DNA of 49,235 bases from an uncultured Acetatifactor sp. (lineage in GTDB: Bacteria; Bacillota; Clostridia; Lachnospirales; Lachnospiraceae): assembly GCA_910578815.1 (NCBI GenBank), contig CAJTSE010000003.1, positions 15,675 through 64,909 of the forward strand, in the 5' to 3' direction. A model generated the notes under the pieces. The model had not been told where the DNA came from. It did no database searches and worked only from the letters and a program-made list of their open reading frames with translations. The position numbers and the translations under genes were made by a program. How positions within the stretch are numbered: position 1 is the first letter of the stretch; the number at the start of each line of letters is the position of its first letter. This document shows positions 35,084 through 44,041 of this stretch, in pieces.

Positions 35084-35127
35084 GCAAGATAAAGCTCCTC
35101 CAATTTTGAGGGGTTTATCTTGCGTTT
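35084..35127 (+). terminator. Hairpin between the precursor and exporter genes
   Basis: GCAAGATAAAGCTCCTC pairs with GAGGGGTTTATCTTGC (stem 35084-35123, one bulge), followed by GTTT. It is placed just after the precursor gene, where partial terminators keep precursor transcripts more abundant than exporter transcripts. The short T run argues for partial termination or mRNA stabilisation. Confidence 0.65.
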
Positions 35128-35145
35128 AATGGAAGGGATAAAAGT

Positions 35146-36738
35146 ATGAAAACTCTGACGAAAAAAGGAAAGCTTCTGCTGGTACTGACTTGTCTGCTTT
35201 ATTCCGGGGAGTCCGTACTCCTTGCCGGTATGGCGTATCAGAAGGGGAAGGTTGTGGAGTATGCGGAAGCCCAAAGCATGAAAACAATGCTTTGGGCTAT
35301 GTTGCTGGCGATTATTTTAGCATTGCTGGATTATCTTTTAACGGCTGCCGCTGCCTGGAGCAGACTGTCCTTTCTGGCAAACGGCGAACTGAACATGAAG
35401 AGTGGCATCATGAAGAGTATTCTCCGCAGGCCCTTAAAGAGCTTTCGGGGAGAAGAGGATGCTTTTTATCTGAACCTGCTGACCACGGATATACAGTTAT
35501 ACAGGGAAGAATTCCTGAACATGATTCCTTATCTGTTCTCATCTCTGGCGGCAATTCTTTCTTCCGCCGTTATGCTCTTCCTCTTAAGCCCCTGGCTGTT
35601 GCTGGCAGCAGTGCTGATGGCGGCTGTCCCAATGGTTTTCACAAAGCCTTTTACAAAATGGGAAGAGGGCAAGATGAAGGTTTATTCTGAGAAGAGCGAG
35701 ACCTATACCAATACTCTCAAAGAGACGATTGAGGGCTATGAGACGATCTGTACGGGCTGCGGGGAGGAAAGCTTTCAAAACCGCTATAAGCGGGCGGCGG
35801 AAGGGCTGCAAAGGGGATTTTCGGAATATCAGTTTGCCGGTACTATGAGCTTTCAGACCCTGATGAGCGTGGCCGGGCTTTCAGCTGTTGTCTGCCTGGG
35901 GCTGGGGGGCTGGCTGGTGGTGAAAGGGGCATTGTCCGTGGGGATGCTATTTGCCGCAATCAATTATTTTACGTCCCTATCTAATAATTTTACCAATGTG
36001 ATCGAATACGGGATTCATATCAGGGCTTCTAAAAAGATTGTGGAAAAGTTAGACGGGCAGAGGCGGATCGAGGGTACGCCGGAGAGCGGGGCGGAGATTG
36101 CGGTGCCTCTTGCGGTGTCTTATGATAAGGTATCTTTTGCTTTCGGCGAGCGGCAGCTTTACCAGGATTTTTCTTATGATTTCAAGGCAGGAGGCTGCTA
36201 TGCCATCGTGGGAGAGAGCGGCAGGGGAAAGTCCACTCTTGTAAAGCTGCTGTTAAAGTACTATGATGATTACTCCGGTAATATTATGCTTTCGGGGCAG
36301 GATATTCGAAGGCTTTCGGAAAAAGAGATTTATACAAAAACCGGTGTGGTGGATCAGGCGTCTTACCTTTTTAACGCATCTCTTTATGAGAATATTACTC
36401 TGTTTAGGGGGACGCCGACTGCGGATTCGCAGGAATATAAGAAGCTACTGGAAAATTTGAATCTGACAGCTCTGGCAAAGCGGGCAGGGAATGCGCCCTT
36501 GGGCGATTTCGGTGATCATATATCCGGGGGTGAGCGGCAGCGGATCGCAGTGGCCAGGGCTCTGGCAGGACATCCCGAACTGCTCATATTTGATGAACCT
36601 GCGGCTTCTCTGGACCCTGTTACAAGAGATCTCTTGAATGAGATGATCTTTTCCCTGAAGGGATACACCAGAATTGTGATTACACACGACAGGAGGGAGG
36701 ATTATATTGCAAGGTTTGACGGGGCTGTGATGCTGTGA
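35146..36738 (+). CDS. ABC exporter (fused membrane and ATPase domains) of the RiPP cluster
   Basis: 530 residues: six hydrophobic helices in residues 1-300, then a nucleotide-binding domain with Walker A GESGRGKST, signature ISGGERQRIAVARAL, Walker B LLIFDEPAASLDP and H-loop Thr-His-Asp. There is no N-terminal C39 peptidase domain, so leader removal needs another enzyme. This half-transporter would work as a homodimer to export the matured peptide. It is separated from the precursor by a hairpin, has a 23-bp leader after it, and is probably in the same operon. Confidence 0.9.
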   Translation: MKTLTKKGKLLLVLTCLLYSGESVLLAGMAYQKGKVVEYAEAQSMKTMLWAMLLAIILALLDYLLTAAAAWSRLSFLANGELNMKSGIMKSILRRPLKSFRGEEDAFYLNLLTTDIQLYREEFLNMIPYLFSSLAAILSSAVMLFLLSPWLLLAAVLMAAVPMVFTKPFTKWEEGKMKVYSEKSETYTNTLKETIEGYETICTGCGEESFQNRYKRAAEGLQRGFSEYQFAGTMSFQTLMSVAGLSAVVCLGLGGWLVVKGALSVGMLFAAINYFTSLSNNFTNVIEYGIHIRASKKIVEKLDGQRRIEGTPESGAEIAVPLAVSYDKVSFAFGERQLYQDFSYDFKAGGCYAIVGESGRGKSTLVKLLLKYYDDYSGNIMLSGQDIRRLSEKEIYTKTGVVDQASYLFNASLYENITLFRGTPTADSQEYKKLLENLNLTALAKRAGNAPLGDFGDHISGGERQRIAVARALAGHPELLIFDEPAASLDPVTRDLLNEMIFSLKGYTRIVITHDRREDYIARFDGAVML

Positions 36739-36840
36739 CTTTAACAGGCTGCGTTCTACAGCAGAGTCATGTTTTTATATGGAGTCTGCGGATATAATAC
36801 ATTTTAAGCAGTTTCATACCAAATACGAGGAGTAGAACAA

Positions 36841-36969
36841 ATGAAGAAAAAAGTGATAGTTATCCTATTTGTCGGCCTGCTGCCTTTGCTGCTTTTGGGG
36901 CGTTACGCAGTCGAAAGAGCAGAAAGAACAAAGAGATTTTGGTGCATGAAGGCAATGCTAAAAAAGTAA
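36841..36969 (+). CDS. Small 42-residue membrane or secreted peptide
   Basis: ATG with GAGGAG at 36827-36832. The peptide is MKKK, a hydrophobic stretch (VIVILFVGLLPLLLLG) and a basic tail (RYAVERAERTKRFWCMKAML). A perfect TATAAT at 36793-36798 lies upstream, without a clear -35. It follows the RiPP exporter by 100 bp and could be an accessory or immunity peptide, a signalling peptide, or unrelated. I do not recognise it. Confidence 0.5.
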   Translation: MKKKVIVILFVGLLPLLLLGRYAVERAERTKRFWCMKAMLKK

Positions 36970-37218
36970 TCAACAAATAACAGGTATTTGCTGTGCTTGT
37001 AGTTATGATATTTACGGGTTTTAAGATGTGCTGCGAGCTGATAATGATTGATTCGATCGGAGTATTGGAAATGTTCGGAAGTACATAGTAATCCGCATTG
37101 CTATTCATACACTGATTTGTGTAAATAAAATATTTTCTGTTAGTTAATGGATGTAAATGCGGCCTGCCGTAGGGGCAGACATATATTGGAATATATTGCA
37201 GCAGGAGGCGAGAAGGCA
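36970..37218. other. Gap with no gene recognised
   Basis: AT-rich 249-bp stretch between the small peptide and the large binding-protein gene. An in-frame ATG at 37147 continues into that gene but has no ribosome binding site. No hairpin or promoter stands out. Confidence 0.5.
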
Positions 37219-39621
37219 GTGGCAGGAAGAAGCAGTTTTTGCAGAGCGGCAGTGATACTGCCACTCTTTGTTTTGTTACTTGCGGTTATGGCTGGCTGCG
37301 AAGCGGGAAATCTTTCTGATGAAAGCAGTAGTATAATGCAGCCTGACAGTGCGCAGCAGCCGGAGAGCGTACCGCAGGCGGTGGAAAAGAGAGAGTTTGA
37401 TTTATCAGGCGGCGGCTGGAAGGCATACGAAGAGATTGAGAACAGCAGCGAAATCTGGTCTGCATCGGCATATTGGGATGATTTCGCCGTAAATGAAGTT
37501 CCGGCGGATGCGAAAAATGAAATGCACTACAGTGCCGTGGATGGAGATGATCTTTACATATTAAAGGGCTATGATACGGGGGAAGAGCCGGCATCCCGGA
37601 GGTACTGCCTGATGAAGGTCAATATGCTGTCGCTGAAGGCGGAGCGGGTAGAACTGAATCTGCAGGGCCTGAGAGAAAGTTATGCAGGAGATGATTCTGC
37701 TTTGACAGAGCTGATGGAGGCAGCGGAGTCAGGAAGAGCCTGGGTTACGGATATGGATGTTATAGACGGCAGGGTATATTTGCTTCTCCCTTTGTGGGAG
37801 GATGGAAAGACGGTTTACACTTATGTCCTGAGATTGAATGGCAGCGGAGAAATAGAAGGGATGACCGATCTGCTTCCGGGAATTGAACAGTCCGGGATCC
37901 TGCAGCCGGAAGGCTCTGAGCATGACTATATGCCCATAAGCATTGTCTGCGATAAAGAAGGACGAAGCTATATTGCCAGCGGCGTACCGGGAACAGGCAT
38001 TTGTGTGCTGGACGAAAACGGAAACTTTGCGGGACTGCTGGCCGCTTCCGACGGCAGGAATATTGTGAGTGAGTACGTTTGCAGACTGCCGGAGGGGCAG
38101 CCTGTATTTGAGGTCTGTGATCAGGATTCCCAAAGGGTAACCTTCCTTTGTCTGGAAGAAGGTAGAGAGAAAATTTTGTACCGTGGAGAGGGAATGATGA
38201 ACGCGGCAAGGTATATAAATGCTTACGGTGAGATCGTGTGGCTTGCGTCAAACGGAATTCTGCGCTGGAATGCGGCCGAGGGGAAATGCCAACGCTTCTA
38301 TAAAAACCATGGGATAAAAGCGGGAGAATGTGAGACCGTGAAAGAAGGGCCGGATGGAGAAATAGCGCTTGTATGCTTTGACGGGGCAGTGACAAGTATT
38401 CACCGGATACGGCAGGGGGAGAATGAGGAACAGACAGAGCTGAGAATCTTTTCCTTTGGGGGAAATCAGGCGCTGGAAGAGCTTGCTGCCGACTATAACA
38501 GAAAACATCCTGATACAACGGTTGTGGTGGAAACCGGCGAGTCGGGGGAAGACAGGGATATTCTCTTAAACCGGCTGATGATTCGGATGCAGTCGGGGGA
38601 AGGCCCGGATATTCTTGTTCTGAGCAGAAAGCAGTTGGAAATCCTGCAAAGCAAGGGGATGCTGGCGGATTTATCTGATATGATACAGGAGGAAACAAGG
38701 GAGCAGATATTTGCGGGAGTATTGCAGCAGGGGATGATAGAAAACAGGTTGTACGGGATTTCAGGCAGAGTATCAATAAGCACTTTATTAGTACCGAAGG
38801 ATGTCTGGGAAGGAGATACCTGGACCTTTCAGGATGTTCTGTCGCTTTTAGAGCAGCGGGAAAAAAGTGGAGCACCATGCGACAGTTTTGACTCAACTGG
38901 GTCATCGCAGATGTTATACGAACTGACCTCTATGGACCTGAAAAGAATAAACTGCTTTCTGGCAGACCCGGAAAAGGGGAAGAGTTGTTTTGACCATCCT
39001 GAATTTATAAAGCTGCTGGAGGCATGTAAGAGGTATGGCATAAGCGATGAGTACAAAACACCGGAAGAGCGGCTGGCAGAGGTGGAGGCCGGTAAGGCTT
39101 TGGCTTTGTATGCGGGGGGAGATTTGAAGGGTTTCAGCAGTGTCATGGCCATGGCAGGAGAAGGCTGGAAATGTGTGGGCTATCCAACGGAGGGTGAAAA
39201 TGGGACCAGGGTAACCTGCTACGAGCTTATGGCAGTGAATGCTGGGACGCAAAGATTTGAGACTGTAGCGGATTTTTTAAATTATCTTTTGAGCGGAGAA
39301 GTACAGAGAAGAAAAATGACCACCGGAACGGTAAGGCGGGATGTGCTTACGGCCGGCGTGGAGGTTATTTCGGAGGGTCCGGTCTTCAAGCTGGGAGGGC
39401 GGATGGTGACGCCGCTGGAGGGGAAGCCGGATGGAGACAGCTGGTTGCAGGAGTATATGGACTTGCTGGATCAGGGAGTGCCCATGGCAGAGGAGTACAG
39501 CGAAATCGAAATGATCATGACGGAAGAGGCAGCGGCATTTTTCAGCGGTGACAAGGATGCGGCGGAGGCAGCGGAAATCGTTCAGAGCCGGGTACAGCTT
39601 TATCTGGATGAGCGGAAATAG
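37219..39621 (+). CDS. Large solute-binding lipoprotein with an N-terminal sensor-like region
   Basis: 800 residues from the GTG at 37219, with GGAGG ten bases upstream. The signal peptide (AAVILPLFVLLLAVMAGC) has a lipobox ending at Cys, so it is anchored outside the membrane. Residues about 60-400 are beta-rich with repeats such as YILKGYDTG and RVTFLCLEEG, suggesting a propeller. From about 405 a family 1 extracellular binding-protein domain follows (FSFGGNQALEELAADYNRKH; GEGPDILVLSRKQLEIL). Typical family 1 proteins are about 450 residues. No permease is adjacent; the ligand is unknown. Confidence 0.78.
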   Translation: MAGRSSFCRAAVILPLFVLLLAVMAGCEAGNLSDESSSIMQPDSAQQPESVPQAVEKREFDLSGGGWKAYEEIENSSEIWSASAYWDDFAVNEVPADAKNEMHYSAVDGDDLYILKGYDTGEEPASRRYCLMKVNMLSLKAERVELNLQGLRESYAGDDSALTELMEAAESGRAWVTDMDVIDGRVYLLLPLWEDGKTVYTYVLRLNGSGEIEGMTDLLPGIEQSGILQPEGSEHDYMPISIVCDKEGRSYIASGVPGTGICVLDENGNFAGLLAASDGRNIVSEYVCRLPEGQPVFEVCDQDSQRVTFLCLEEGREKILYRGEGMMNAARYINAYGEIVWLASNGILRWNAAEGKCQRFYKNHGIKAGECETVKEGPDGEIALVCFDGAVTSIHRIRQGENEEQTELRIFSFGGNQALEELAADYNRKHPDTTVVVETGESGEDRDILLNRLMIRMQSGEGPDILVLSRKQLEILQSKGMLADLSDMIQEETREQIFAGVLQQGMIENRLYGISGRVSISTLLVPKDVWEGDTWTFQDVLSLLEQREKSGAPCDSFDSTGSSQMLYELTSMDLKRINCFLADPEKGKSCFDHPEFIKLLEACKRYGISDEYKTPEERLAEVEAGKALALYAGGDLKGFSSVMAMAGEGWKCVGYPTEGENGTRVTCYELMAVNAGTQRFETVADFLNYLLSGEVQRRKMTTGTVRRDVLTAGVEVISEGPVFKLGGRMVTPLEGKPDGDSWLQEYMDLLDQGVPMAEEYSEIEMIMTEEAAAFFSGDKDAAEAAEIVQSRVQLYLDERK

Positions 39622-39747
39622 ACGGATAAGGGACAATTGAATACATTTGTTTAGATGGACATGTTTTATTCCCTTCGGGCATATATATTAACAATTCCGG
39701 ACAAGATCGGAAGGCTGTTAAAAAATATGCTTCGGGGGGATTTCTTT

Positions 39748-42492
39748 GTGTTTGAACGGTATAGTATACAAGAAACGGTAAGGGAATTAAAAAGCGACGA
39801 AAAAAAAGGGCTCACGGCGGCGGAGGCGGGAAGGCGTTTAAGCGCGTACGGCAGGAATGAGATGAAGGGGCCTCGCAAGAAGACGGCAGCGGAAGTTTTT
39901 CTGGAGCAGCTGAATGATCCGCTGATCTATGTGTTGATCGTTGCGGCGGCGGTGTCCATATTTTTGGGGGAGATTAGTGATGCTGCCATTATCGGCGTGG
40001 TGGTTCTGCTCAATGCTGCCGTGGGGGTGTTGCAGGAGGGAAAGGCAAAAAGGGCGCTGGAGTCGCTAAAGAAGCTGACAAGCCCTAAGGCCTTTGTGAT
40101 CAGAGAAGGCAGGAGGCTGGAGATTCCAGCGGCAGAGCTGGTGCGGGGGGATCTGGTATATCTGGAGGCTGGGTGTCAGGTCCCGGCAGATCTCAGGCTG
40201 GTACGGACGGCCAATTTAAAGGTGGAGGAATCCGCCCTTACAGGGGAAGCGGTTCCGGTGGAAAAGAACGGTGATTTTATGCCTGCTGGTGCGGAAGGTC
40301 ATGACGGTTTCTCTGGTGCGACCCGGACACCTAAGGGGGAGATTCCCCTGGGAGACCGGCACAATATGGCTTATATGTCCACCATTGTCACCTATGGCCG
40401 GGGTGAGGGGATTGTTACGGCAACGGGTATGGATACGGAGTTGGGAAAGATTGCGGCCATGATTGCAGAGGCAAAAGAAGAGCTGACACCGCTTCAGAAG
40501 CGGCTGGGAGAGTTGGGGAAGGTTTTGAGCATGCTGTCGCTGCTGTTGTGCGGGGCTTTGTTTGTTATTGCCGTACTGCAGCATCGGAATATTCCGGAGA
40601 TGCTGATAACTGCCATTTCTCTGGCGGTGGCGGCTGTACCGGAAGGGCTTCCGGCAGTGGTGACCATCTGTCTGGCTTTAAGTGTTACCAGAATGGTAAA
40701 GGTAAACACCATTGTACGAAGGCTTCCTTCCGTGGAGACACTGGGAGCGGTGAGCGTGGTATGCTCCGATAAGACCGGGACCCTGACCCAGAACAGGATG
40801 ACGGTGGAAAAGTGCTTTGTAAAGGGACGTATTCTCACAGCATCCGAACTGCGGATGTCGGAAGCACCTGATTTTTTTCTGGGAATGGTGCTTTGCAACG
40901 ACGCGCTGCTGGAGCAGGGAAGCAGGACGGGAGACCCCACGGAGCTGGCCCTGCTGGATTTTGGGGAGAAGGCAGGGCTCGTCAAGGAGGAAGCGGAGGC
41001 CGGGATGCCCAGAACGGGAGAGCTTTCCTTTGATTCGGACAGAAAAATGATGACTACACTGCATGGCAGTGTCTCCTATACAAAGGGGGCGCCGGACGAG
41101 GTGCTGAAGCGGTGTACATATATCCTGACCCCAAGCGGCACGGTGCGTCTTTCACAGGAGAACAGACAGCAGGTGCAGAAGGCCATGGAAAAAATGTCCG
41201 CGGAAGCTCTGCGCACACTGGCCATAGCCATGCGCAGCGGTGTCAGACAGCCGGAGGAATCGGAGCTGACTTTTCTTGGGCTGGTGGGGATGCAGGATCC
41301 TGCCAGGCCTGAGGCAGCCAGGGCAGTGGCGGATTTTAAGGGAGCCGGAGTGACTACGGTGATGATTACCGGGGATCATGCGGAAACGGCTTTTGCCATC
41401 GGAAAGCAGCTTGGGATCGTGGAGCGCTTTGAGCAATGTATGACGGGAGAAGCGCTGGGGCGGCTTACCGAGGAAGAACTGGAAGAAAAGCTGGAAGATA
41501 CAAAGGTGTTCGCCAGGGTTTCTCCCGCCCAGAAGGTCCGCATTGTGGACGGTTTTCAGGCCAGGGGGGAAATTGTGGCCATGACGGGGGACGGAGTGAA
41601 TGACGCGCCTTCTTTAAAGGCGGCGGACATTGGCATCGCCATGGGAAAGTCCGGTACGGATGTAGCCAGACAGGCCGGAGACATGATACTCACGGATGAT
41701 AATTTTGCCACCATTCGCCGGGCCATCGAGGAAGGCAGGGGAGTTTACGAGAATATCAGAAAGTCTGTGATCTTCCTGTTGTCCTCCAACCTGGGGGAGA
41801 TTGTCACCATGTTTCTGGCGGTGGTGTGCGGATTGGCCTCGCCCTTGAAGTCCAGTCACATTTTATGGATTAACCTGATTACAGATTCCCTGCCGGCCCT
41901 GGCTCTGGGGGTGGATAAAAACGACGGAAAGAGCCTGATGAGCCAGCAGCCCAGAAAGGCGTCGGAAAGCCTGTTTTCCAGGGGAGGACTGGCCTGCACC
42001 TGTTTTTACGGGATGCTGATTGCGGCGGTAAGCCTGTCGGCCTTTTGTATGCTGCCGACAGCGCTGCTGCATATCAGAGGGATTGATTTTAGTATTCCGG
42101 CCCTGGCCGGGATCCTGCAGGAGGAATGGGTTTTATCCAAGGCCCAGACCTATGCGTTTACCGTACTGGGCATGAGTCAGCTTTTCCATGCGGTGGGAAT
42201 GCGGGATACAAATCGCTCTGTTCTGCGGATGAATCATCTGGAAAATAAGCTGATGATCGCAGCCTGTGCGATTGGCTTCCTGCTGCAGTTTGCGGTCACG
42301 GAGGTTCCGTTCTTAATTGAAGCCTTCGGCACATCTCCGCTGTCCGGAAGGGAATGGATGCGTTTAAGCCTGCTGGCAGCAGCGCCCCTTTTGGCTCATG
42401 AGATTATGTGTCTGGTATCATGGTGCTGTAAGCGTCGGCAGTATCAGCCGAGCCGGGGTGCATCTGCAGCAGCACCTTTCCGGACAATGTGA
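39748..42492 (+). CDS. Calcium-type cation-transporting P-type ATPase
   Basis: 914 residues. Actuator motif LTGEAVPVEK (TGEA instead of the usual TGES), M4 metal site VAAVPEGLPAVVT, phosphorylation site SDKTGTLTQ with Asp341, nucleotide site FTKGAPDE-like SYTKGAPDEVL, and hinge TGDGVNDAPSLKAADIGIAM. This is the type IIA calcium pump pattern. An ATG at 39655 is in frame but has no ribosome binding site; GGGGGGA before the GTG at 39748 gives the usual family N-terminus (FERYSIQETVREL). The 3' end overlaps the convergent gene by 89 bp, and the last 20 residues are probably a non-conserved tail. Confidence 0.92.
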   Translation: MFERYSIQETVRELKSDEKKGLTAAEAGRRLSAYGRNEMKGPRKKTAAEVFLEQLNDPLIYVLIVAAAVSIFLGEISDAAIIGVVVLLNAAVGVLQEGKAKRALESLKKLTSPKAFVIREGRRLEIPAAELVRGDLVYLEAGCQVPADLRLVRTANLKVEESALTGEAVPVEKNGDFMPAGAEGHDGFSGATRTPKGEIPLGDRHNMAYMSTIVTYGRGEGIVTATGMDTELGKIAAMIAEAKEELTPLQKRLGELGKVLSMLSLLLCGALFVIAVLQHRNIPEMLITAISLAVAAVPEGLPAVVTICLALSVTRMVKVNTIVRRLPSVETLGAVSVVCSDKTGTLTQNRMTVEKCFVKGRILTASELRMSEAPDFFLGMVLCNDALLEQGSRTGDPTELALLDFGEKAGLVKEEAEAGMPRTGELSFDSDRKMMTTLHGSVSYTKGAPDEVLKRCTYILTPSGTVRLSQENRQQVQKAMEKMSAEALRTLAIAMRSGVRQPEESELTFLGLVGMQDPARPEAARAVADFKGAGVTTVMITGDHAETAFAIGKQLGIVERFEQCMTGEALGRLTEEELEEKLEDTKVFARVSPAQKVRIVDGFQARGEIVAMTGDGVNDAPSLKAADIGIAMGKSGTDVARQAGDMILTDDNFATIRRAIEEGRGVYENIRKSVIFLLSSNLGEIVTMFLAVVCGLASPLKSSHILWINLITDSLPALALGVDKNDGKSLMSQQPRKASESLFSRGGLACTCFYGMLIAAVSLSAFCMLPTALLHIRGIDFSIPALAGILQEEWVLSKAQTYAFTVLGMSQLFHAVGMRDTNRSVLRMNHLENKLMIAACAIGFLLQFAVTEVPFLIEAFGTSPLSGREWMRLSLLAAAPLLAHEIMCLVSWCCKRRQYQPSRGASAAAPFRTM

Positions 42493-43588
42493 CGGTATTT
42501 CCGTTTTTGTCTACAAGGCATAAAAACGAAGTGCTGTATAAGATATCCCCTTTCCTCCAGAGATTCATGGGATCATAGCCGCAGATGCGGAAGCAGCCCG
42601 TTACCGTAGTGTGTGCCTCCTGCAGAAATGCTCGAAGCAGTTCCTCACGCCGCGCAGCCTGGTCAGAAAGGATACGGGACCAAGTAGCAAGAGCATTCTG
42701 GCTGAAGGATACGGAACGGTCTGCCGGAGGAAGCTGCTGCCTGATAATATCATAGACGGAGCAGGTTTCGTTTCCGATATCGTGAAATAGGGAAAGCCCA
42801 TACCGTCTGGCGGCAAACAGCAGGAGGGTGCCGCTGTCGTAGGCATGGCGGCGGGAATCCAGAAGCAGACTGGGATCAGTCAGCCGTTTTGCGCATTCCG
42901 CCAGAGCTGCCTGCTGCCTGCCGTGGGACTGGTTTTTTGGTGCGGACGGATGCCTGCCCGCAGTTTGGCAGCAGTTTATGGCCCGATTACTTTCCGCGGG
43001 CTGATTCTTGAATGGATTCTTGCCGGCGGAGGGATCCTGATCTGCGGGCTGTTGTTCCAAGGCACACAGCTGTTCCAGAGCGCACAGCTCGATATACTGC
43101 GCCATGCCCTCGATGGTTTCCGTCAGAAATTCTTCCTGAATACAGCCTCCGTTTACGGCTCTGCGCATCTCCCGCAGCGCCTGAAAGCGGAGCAGACCGT
43201 CAGGTTCGGTGAGGCAGCGGCATTCTTCCGCCTTTAAGGCCAGATATTCCGGGGTCAATTCTGCAGCTGCCAGCAGCAGGTCATTAGGAAACCTTTTTTC
43301 GTTCCGTTCCATTTGAAAGGCATGGAACATCTCATGTACCAGCTTGGATGCCAAACCTATATCGTCCCCCGGCAGATCAGGCCTAACATTCCAGATGGCG
43401 GTCAGCCGCCCCTGAAAGCTTACTGCGGTGTTGCCGTGGAAATCTTCGGGACAGTCCATGAGACGTCCGTCCAGAACGGCATGGGTACCGTCATACAGGG
43501 CAAAGGGAAAAGGATGGAAGCCGGGCCAGAGGGCTTCGAAGTCAATACGTTCAAGCTGTCGGTTTACTCTTTCATATAGTGTTTTCAT
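42404..43588 (-). CDS. Putative HExxH zinc-peptidase-like protein
   Basis: 394 residues, no signal peptide. LVHEMFHAFQ gives an HExxH site (His85, Glu86, His89), and ETIEGMAQYIEL offers a third-ligand Glu160 typical of gluzincin-like proteins. Residues about 180-230 form a Gln/Asn/Pro/Ser-rich insert (ALEQQPADQDPSAGKNPF) that interrupts the fold between EGMAQY and the C-terminal half. No close family is recognised. AGAGG precedes the ATG at 43588; an earlier ATG at 43600 is less well placed. The 3' end overlaps the calcium ATPase gene. Confidence 0.75.
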   Translation of the reverse strand: MKTLYERVNRQLERIDFEALWPGFHPFPFALYDGTHAVLDGRLMDCPEDFHGNTAVSFQGRLTAIWNVRPDLPGDDIGLASKLVHEMFHAFQMERNEKRFPNDLLLAAAELTPEYLALKAEECRCLTEPDGLLRFQALREMRRAVNGGCIQEEFLTETIEGMAQYIELCALEQLCALEQQPADQDPSAGKNPFKNQPAESNRAINCCQTAGRHPSAPKNQSHGRQQAALAECAKRLTDPSLLLDSRRHAYDSGTLLLFAARRYGLSLFHDIGNETCSVYDIIRQQLPPADRSVSFSQNALATWSRILSDQAARREELLRAFLQEAHTTVTGCFRICGYDPMNLWRKGDILYSTSFLCLVDKNGNTVTLSGKVLLQMHPGSADTADAYSTMIPDT

Positions 43589-43805
43589 GGTTCCTCTCAT
43601 TCTGCCGTTCGGGCCATATTTTCTTTTTTCAGGATAAATCGGTTTTTGATTTATTCACTATAAGCTGGTGACTTTGGTCCTGTATGATAAGTATAAGGAT
43701 AGACCCTGTAAAGATGCAACATGAAATACGGCGTCTTTTTCATAAGTTTGCGCAGCAAATCACGCAAGAATGTGAAGCATTCTTTAAGATGCGATGATAA
43801 AAAGG

Positions 43806-43834
43806 ATTGCAGAGTCTGTTTGGATATGTTATGA
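43806..43834 (+). promoter_or_regulatory. Promoter of the Rpn-like gene
   Basis: TTGCAG (43806-43811) and TATGAT (43829-43834) at 17-bp spacing. It gives a leader of about 200 nt that includes the hairpin below. The 43589-43805 stretch holds no recognised feature. Confidence 0.6.
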
Positions 43835-43866
43835 TACATTCGTAAGAGAGAACAGAGATCATATCA

Positions 43867-43898
43867 CGCTCTGCAGCTTCGCAGATCTGAGCGTTTTT
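43867..43898 (+). terminator. Small hairpin with T run in the leader of the Rpn-like gene
   Basis: CGCTC (43867-43871) pairs with GAGCG (43889-43893), with TGC/GCA inside, followed by five T. It is short, so it is at most a weak attenuator. No riboswitch fold was recognised around it. Confidence 0.35.
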
Positions 43899-44041
43899 CT
43901 GGCTTTTCGCCGCTGATTCAACTTTTACAAAATAACGGGCGGAAGGCAGAAGGACAAGAAATGCGAAATATTCAGATTCCGCCTGTGTCGGCTTTGGAAA
44001 TGGGCTGATTTTCAGCATATTATTGCAAAGGGAGGAACTGA

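Noticed and set aside
37760..38905. Long reverse-strand open frame (381 codons) in the binding-lipoprotein gene
   Set aside because: Antisense to a gene with a lipobox and binding-protein fold; the product is Pro/Ser/Arg-rich, as chance frames are.
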